Assembly: GCA_034766995.1 (NCBI GenBank)
Contig: CM068317.1
Span: 15,281,255 to 15,345,254 of the forward strand
From: Acanthacorydalis orientalis
Taxonomy: Eukaryota; Arthropoda; Insecta; Megaloptera; Corydalidae
Length of the DNA stretch: 64,000 bases
Direction of reading: 5' to 3'
The position numbers and the translations under genes are program-made. Positions within the stretch are counted from its first letter, which is position 1, and the number at the start of each line of letters is the position of its first letter. The notes below the pieces were generated by a model. The model made no database searches. It saw only the letters and a program-made list of their open reading frames with translations, and was not told where the DNA came from. Shown in pieces: positions 57,976 to 64,000 of the stretch.

Positions 57976-59506
57976 TCATCATCATCATCATCTTCAGCCC
58001 CTGTCAATCCACTGCTGGATAAAGGCCTCTTCCATGACTTTCCATTTTGTTCGATTCAGTGCCTCTCTTTTCCACAGTTTTCCAATAAAGTTTTTAATAT
58101 CCTTATCCCATCTGTTCATTGGTCTCTTTCTCGGTCTTTTCATATTCCTTGGTTCCCAGTCAATAATTTCTCTTGTCCATCGGTTGTCTTCTCTTCTTGC
58201 GACATGTCCCGCCCATTTCCATTTCAGACTCTTTACTCTTCTTATTATATCTGTGACTCCTGTTTGTTTTCGTATCCATTCTATTCTCTTTCTATCTCTT
58301 CTTGTTATTCCCAACATGCATCTTTCCATACTTCGTTGTGTTGTTTGGAGTCTTTGAACTATTTTGGCGTTAAGCACCCATGTTTCGCTGCCGTAGGTAA
58401 GGACCGGTAGTATACACTGATCGAATACTTTTTTCTTTAAACAGAGTGGGATTGTTGATTTAAATATTGAGGCGTTTCGTCCGAAAGAGCTCCATCCCAT
58501 TTTTATTCTCCTATTTACTTCTTCCGTGAATGATCCATCTCTGTTGATAAGCTGGCCTAGATAAACATATTTCGTGACTTCTTCTATTTCCGTTCCTTTT
58601 ATTTCAATTTTCTTCGGACATACAAACGCATTGAACAATACTTTTGTCTTTGTATGATTCATGTTGAGGCCGATTTTTTGACTGGCATCGTTTAGTTCTT
58701 CTATTCTCTTTTGCAACTCTTCCGGAGTATTTGCGAAAATAACTATATCATCGGCAAACCGGAGATGGCTTAATCTTTCGCCCTTTATCTCGATTCCTTT
58801 GTCCTCCCAGTCGAGCGATTTGAATACTTCTTCTAAGGCCGCAGTAAACAATTTCGGAGAAATTGCATCTCCCTGTCTTACACCTTTCTCGATTTTTATC
58901 TTTCTTGTTTCTTCATGTAGTTTCACTGACATCGTTGCTTTTTTATAGATGTTATCTAGCAGCTCGATATATGTGCCCTCTATGCCCTGGTTCTTCAGTG
59001 CAGATATTACCGACAAGGTGGTGATGGAGTCAAAAGCCTTCTCGTAGTCTATAAATCCAAGACACACTGGTATTTGATATTCATTTGATCGGCTTATTAC
59101 TTCTCTCACTACTTGAATATGATCCATTGTACTAAATCCGGTTCTAAATCCTGCTTGTTCCCTTGGTTGGGCGAAATCTAGTTGCACTTGTAGACGTTTC
59201 GAAATTATTTTAGTAAAGATCTTATATATCGTAGGTAGTAAACTAATCGGCCGATAATTCTTCAAATCTTCTTTATCTCCTTTCTTGTGTAGAAGAATTA
59301 CGGTGGCTTCATTCCATTTATCTGGGATAGTTCTTTTTTGTATACAAACAGTGAATATATCAGCGAGAACTTTTTCTGTTTTTTCTCCTACTAACTTGAA
59401 AATTTCTGCTATTAACCCATCATTTCCGGCTGCTCTTCCATTTTTCATATTCTTTATTGCATATGTAACCTCTTCCGGTAGCACGGGTGGGACACCTTGG
59501 TTAATT

Positions 59507-59507
<1 letters not shown>
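57976..59507 (-). mobile_element. RTE-like non-LTR retrotransposon, 5'-truncated, intact RT open frame
   Basis: The minus strand has an open frame from at least 59484 to a stop at 57994, 496 codons. Motifs in order: [40 protein letters not shown] (RT motif 1-2), REQAGFRTGFSTMDHI, VCLGFIDYEKAFDS (motif A, catalytic Asp), IEKGVRQGDAISPKLFTAAL (motif B), LRFADDIVIFANT (motif C, FADD), KYVYLGQLINRDGS and a C-terminal basic region (WAGHVARREDNRWTREII). No stop or frameshift interrupts it. The endonuclease domain is missing because the 5' end stops at a (TA)n tract. The 3' end carries a (GAT)n tail (seven units on the minus strand), as RTE-type elements often do. It cannot move alone without the endonuclease part. 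Confidence 0.93.
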
Positions 59508-59571
<64 letters not shown>

Positions 59572-59575
59572 ATTA
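59508..59575. repeat. (TA)n microsatellite
   Basis: TA run that joins the truncated 5' end of the RTE-like copy. Confidence 0.92.
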
Positions 59576-60761
59576 TTGCCCTGTGCTTTTTAATATTTTT
59601 TAAACTAAATTTCTGTACATGGCATTCAATTAAAAAAATATGCACACTTTGAAATGATAAAAAAAATTTCTTAACTATGACTGCAGAAACATTCAAATAT
59701 TGCAGCAGAAAAATTATTTTGATATTAAATATAATTAAGAATATACTTCTGAGAGAAAATAAAAATATCTACCAATAATGTTCAACACTCTTGCATTAAA
59801 GTTATAAAAATATAGAGAAATTAGTACAGTTTACAAAAAAGCTCATGTATAAAAGGAATATTTTCCGTAAAAAATACAATAAATAATATTAAAAATCTAA
59901 ATAAGGTATTTGACATTTCTTAATAAAATGCACAGTATTGAAAAGATCTTAAGGAGGATAAACAAATCTTCATTTCATCTTAAAAGAAGATCATTCAGCA
60001 TAAAAAATGTATTAAATCTACAAAACAGAAAATCTCTAGAATAAAAATAGTAAATATTGTAAGATAATAGAAAATGATATTTCTCAATACGTTGTCAAAT
60101 TGTTCAATCAGATTTATTGAATTCTAGTAATTGAAAAAAATATGAAATCGGAATTTCATTGTGTAAGGATACAAATATAGCGCGGCGATTCAGAACTCAT
60201 TTCAAATTTACATGACTAATAAATAAAGAGGTGCGAACACACATAGCAACCCAGCGATTTTCTCGCTTTAGATACAAATGTAACACGATGATTAAGATTC
60301 AGCTGTAGATTCAGATGGGTAACAGACAAAAAAAGTAAAACGCAGAATTAAATGTAATTTTTGCAGTGATTTATCAGCATGATAATAGAAAAAGGAGTTC
60401 TAAGTAAGAAAATTAGTATAAATTTATGATTATAACTAAAGGTTTGACAAGAAAAAATTCTTTTTTTTAGATTTATTTCTATTATGAAAATTTTATTATA
60501 CAAGTAAATGTTGTATAATTATCTACCAAGTATTAATTTTTGTATAAAAAGAGATATTTATATATCAACAACACTGATTAACATTCAAATATTTTTTACT
60601 ATATATATATATATAAATCTACCACATACTCAAACAAATACACACATACACACACAAACACACACACACATATATATATATATATCACGTTTATTAATGT
60701 ATTTTTATTTACGTATAGGTATATATATGGTACTTTGACAGTATGTATGTATTTTTTACAG
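59576..60761. other. intron 10, 3' end
   Basis: AT-rich. A (TA)n/(CA)n block at 60600-60686; otherwise nothing recognised. It ends in GTATGTATTTTTTACAG. Confidence 0.6.
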
Positions 60762-60867
60762 CCTGTTAATTTTTCCAAGAGCGGGTCCTGATATAAAATA
60801 TCTGCTCGGATTTATTCGTACTCAACTATCAACATCTGTAACAATTGCGTTAGTTTTTGGACCAAAG
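60762..60867 (+). CDS. GPR158/GPR179-like class C GPCR, exon 11 of window (TM6-TM7)
   Basis: One base completes His with exon 10, then 35 codons in phase 0 up to [26 protein letters not shown] is extracellular loop 3 into TM7, and [15 protein letters not shown] is TM7 with the class C FGPK end. The coding joins so far give 582 codons. The intracellular C-terminal tail should begin in the next exon, beyond 64000 or unrecognised in 60868-64000. The intron after it holds the second RTE-like copy. Confidence 0.95.
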
Positions 60868-60898
60868 GTGAGTTATTATGTTTACTGTATGGGCTTTA

Positions 60899-62547
<1,649 letters not shown>

Positions 62548-62602
<55 letters not shown>

Positions 62603-62608
62603 ATATAG

Positions 62609-62697
<89 letters not shown>

Positions 62698-62712
62698 CAT
62701 GTGTGTGTAGTG
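62548..62712. repeat. (TA)n microsatellite
   Basis: TA runs split by TGATATAGTTA and TGTG elements, joining the truncated 5' end of the second RTE-like copy. Confidence 0.92.
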
Positions 62713-62837
62713 TGTCTATATAAACAATCGCAGTACATTATTTTTTGAAACCTTTTAGTTTTTTTGTGGCTCCATACTATTTTATATAGAGAGAAATAAA
62801 TAAGTCGACGTTTCGATAATTTTTTGTGGATAATTTG

Positions 62838-62875
<38 letters not shown>

Positions 62876-63179
62876 TATTATATATATATATATATACATA
62901 TAAAAGTAAATATCTCTCTCGCTCCACCTGTTTGTTTTCTATACATTCTTCAACAGTATGTTGTGTCAAAATAAAAGTTTTGAAAGTTACTCTCTATAAT
63001 TTTTAGATAACATAAAACGGACGAGAATTTGTCAGGTTGGAGATAAAAATATTATTTAGTAAACATCCATATTATTGATATTTTGATATTAGTCTAAAAA
63101 TATATATAAATATCCGTTTATGCACTGAACTCTAAACACACTATCACATAATTGTAATGTGAGATTTAATGTATAGAAT
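62713..63179. other. intron 11 spacer
   Basis: AT-rich with TA runs at 62839-62871 and 62880-62895; nothing else recognised. Confidence 0.5.
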
Positions 63180-63330
63180 TTTGCTGCTCAGATCCATACA
63201 TTGTCGAAAAAGGGAATTCGATAAACTCGTACACGATGAATCTCCGATTTCATAAATAGAAGTATTTAAATACTTCGGCGTTATGTTTGATGGTCGATTG
63301 GGTTTTTGTGGTTCAAGAGCGCATCAACAA
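63180..63330 (+). mobile_element. LINE (R1/jockey-like) reverse transcriptase scrap
   Basis: The plus strand has VHDESPIS-stop-IEVFKYFGVMFDGRLGF, which matches the segment after the catalytic domain in R1/jockey-type LINEs (the V-KYLGVMLD-RL-F motif). Nothing on either side could be aligned with certainty. Confidence 0.5.
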
Positions 63331-64000
63331 CTATGATCATTATCGCTCGATATTATACTTGACAAAAGTGTCTGAGCTTCAAGAATTACTGCGAATGTGT
63401 ACTTCCGAAGACTTAACACGTTCGCGGACACTTTATTAGATTAAAGTCGTGCGTACAACGAAACTAGATAACATTTCAAAACCTATAGATATTTTTTTTA
63501 TATCAATTAGTCTCTCTATGTTGTTTTTTTTATTTTTTGTAAAAAAACATTCGAAAGCCATCGTGTCCCAGTAGACCACTAATTTCTGCAAACTGGAACA
63601 AGACAATTACAGCTATCTAATGGTTTCTTTTACAAAACACGCATTGATGTATATTGTGTTGATGTGTTTGACTATTAAAAAATATTATTGTTTAGTGCTT
63701 ACATATTTTTGTTGAAACAATCGAACACTGACTGCAATGAAAATACAATTGATATCTTTGTGATAATTGAAATTTATTATCTATTTCCTGAGACAATGAA
63801 AAGAAAACAGTGGCTCATTATGGGACACAATATCATGATTCAACAGTATGACATGTGTAACCAGAGCGTCTGCAACCGTTTTGTTCCTGGAGGACTTAAA
63901 GCCTTGTCCACGAACATGTTAAACACAGCTTTGCAAATTACATCTGATATTTGACTTGACTTTGAATATTACTGAGAAGTGAGTGTACAGCTCAGCCTCA
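63331..64000. other. intron 11, unassigned end of window
   Basis: A plus-strand open frame at 63688-63954 (NQSVCNRFVPGGLKALSTNM near the end) is not AT-simple, but I cannot place it. It may be the rest of the LINE or a different element. No tail exon of the receptor was recognised. Confidence 0.4.

Noticed and set aside
57952..58410. Plus-strand open frames of over 100 codons opposite the RTE-like RT
   Set aside because: They are antisense shadows of a clear 496-codon RT frame; the same applies to 61099-61423 opposite the second copy.

Overview
The window is nuclear DNA of an animal, most probably an insect. It is very AT-rich, has GT-AG spliced exons separated by long introns, is full of (TA)n microsatellites, and carries many mariner, Tigger/pogo, hAT, piggyBac, Harbinger-like, gypsy and non-LTR relics. 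There are no bacterial operons, rRNA genes or CRISPR arrays. I cannot name the species.

One host gene runs left to right across almost the whole window. It is a class C orphan GPCR of the GPR158/GPR179 family, which in insects includes Drosophila Smog. Eleven exons (4622-4865, 9443-9635, 18006-18170, 22969-23110, 31367-31511, 32543-32675, 33082-33235, 37335-37444, 41175-41389, 48680-48818, 60762-60867) join in perfect phase into 582 codons. They cover the extracellular Cache-like region (exons 1-4), a cysteine-rich EGF-like module (exons 5-6) and the seven-helix core (exons 7-11). Exon numbers count only what is in the window. The start codon and signal peptide lie upstream of base 1 or are unrecognised, and the C-terminal tail lies past 64000.

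Nearly all other recognisable sequence is mobile DNA in the introns. Upstream of exon 1 are two Tigger relics. Intron 1 holds a mariner inside a mariner. Intron 2 holds a mariner mini-copy, a LINE fragment, a mariner-like relic, a gypsy relic, a small MITE, an intact-ended mariner and two copies of an unnamed 650-bp repeat. Intron 3 holds a ZMYM1-type hAT and a deleted Tigger. Intron 4 has two mariners with both ends, a hAT MITE, a TTAA MITE and an ORF of a dispersed family. Intron 7 has a nearly complete Tigger. Intron 8 has two mariners.

Intron 9 has the most striking structure: a piggyBac-type element inside another TTAA element, itself hosting a long-TIR TAA element that contains a large palindrome with tRNA-like (A box/B box) heads and a Harbinger fragment. 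Intron 10 has a 3.1-kb TAA/TTA-type element with long TIRs hosting a complete Harbinger MITE and a 79-bp mariner remnant, then a Tc1 relic with a mariner fragment beside it, and an RTE-like retrotransposon fragment with an uninterrupted 496-codon reverse transcriptase ORF. A second, decayed copy of that retrotransposon sits just after exon 11. Element names rest on protein motifs and terminal repeats read by eye; boundaries given to the base are those where both ends and a target duplication could be read.
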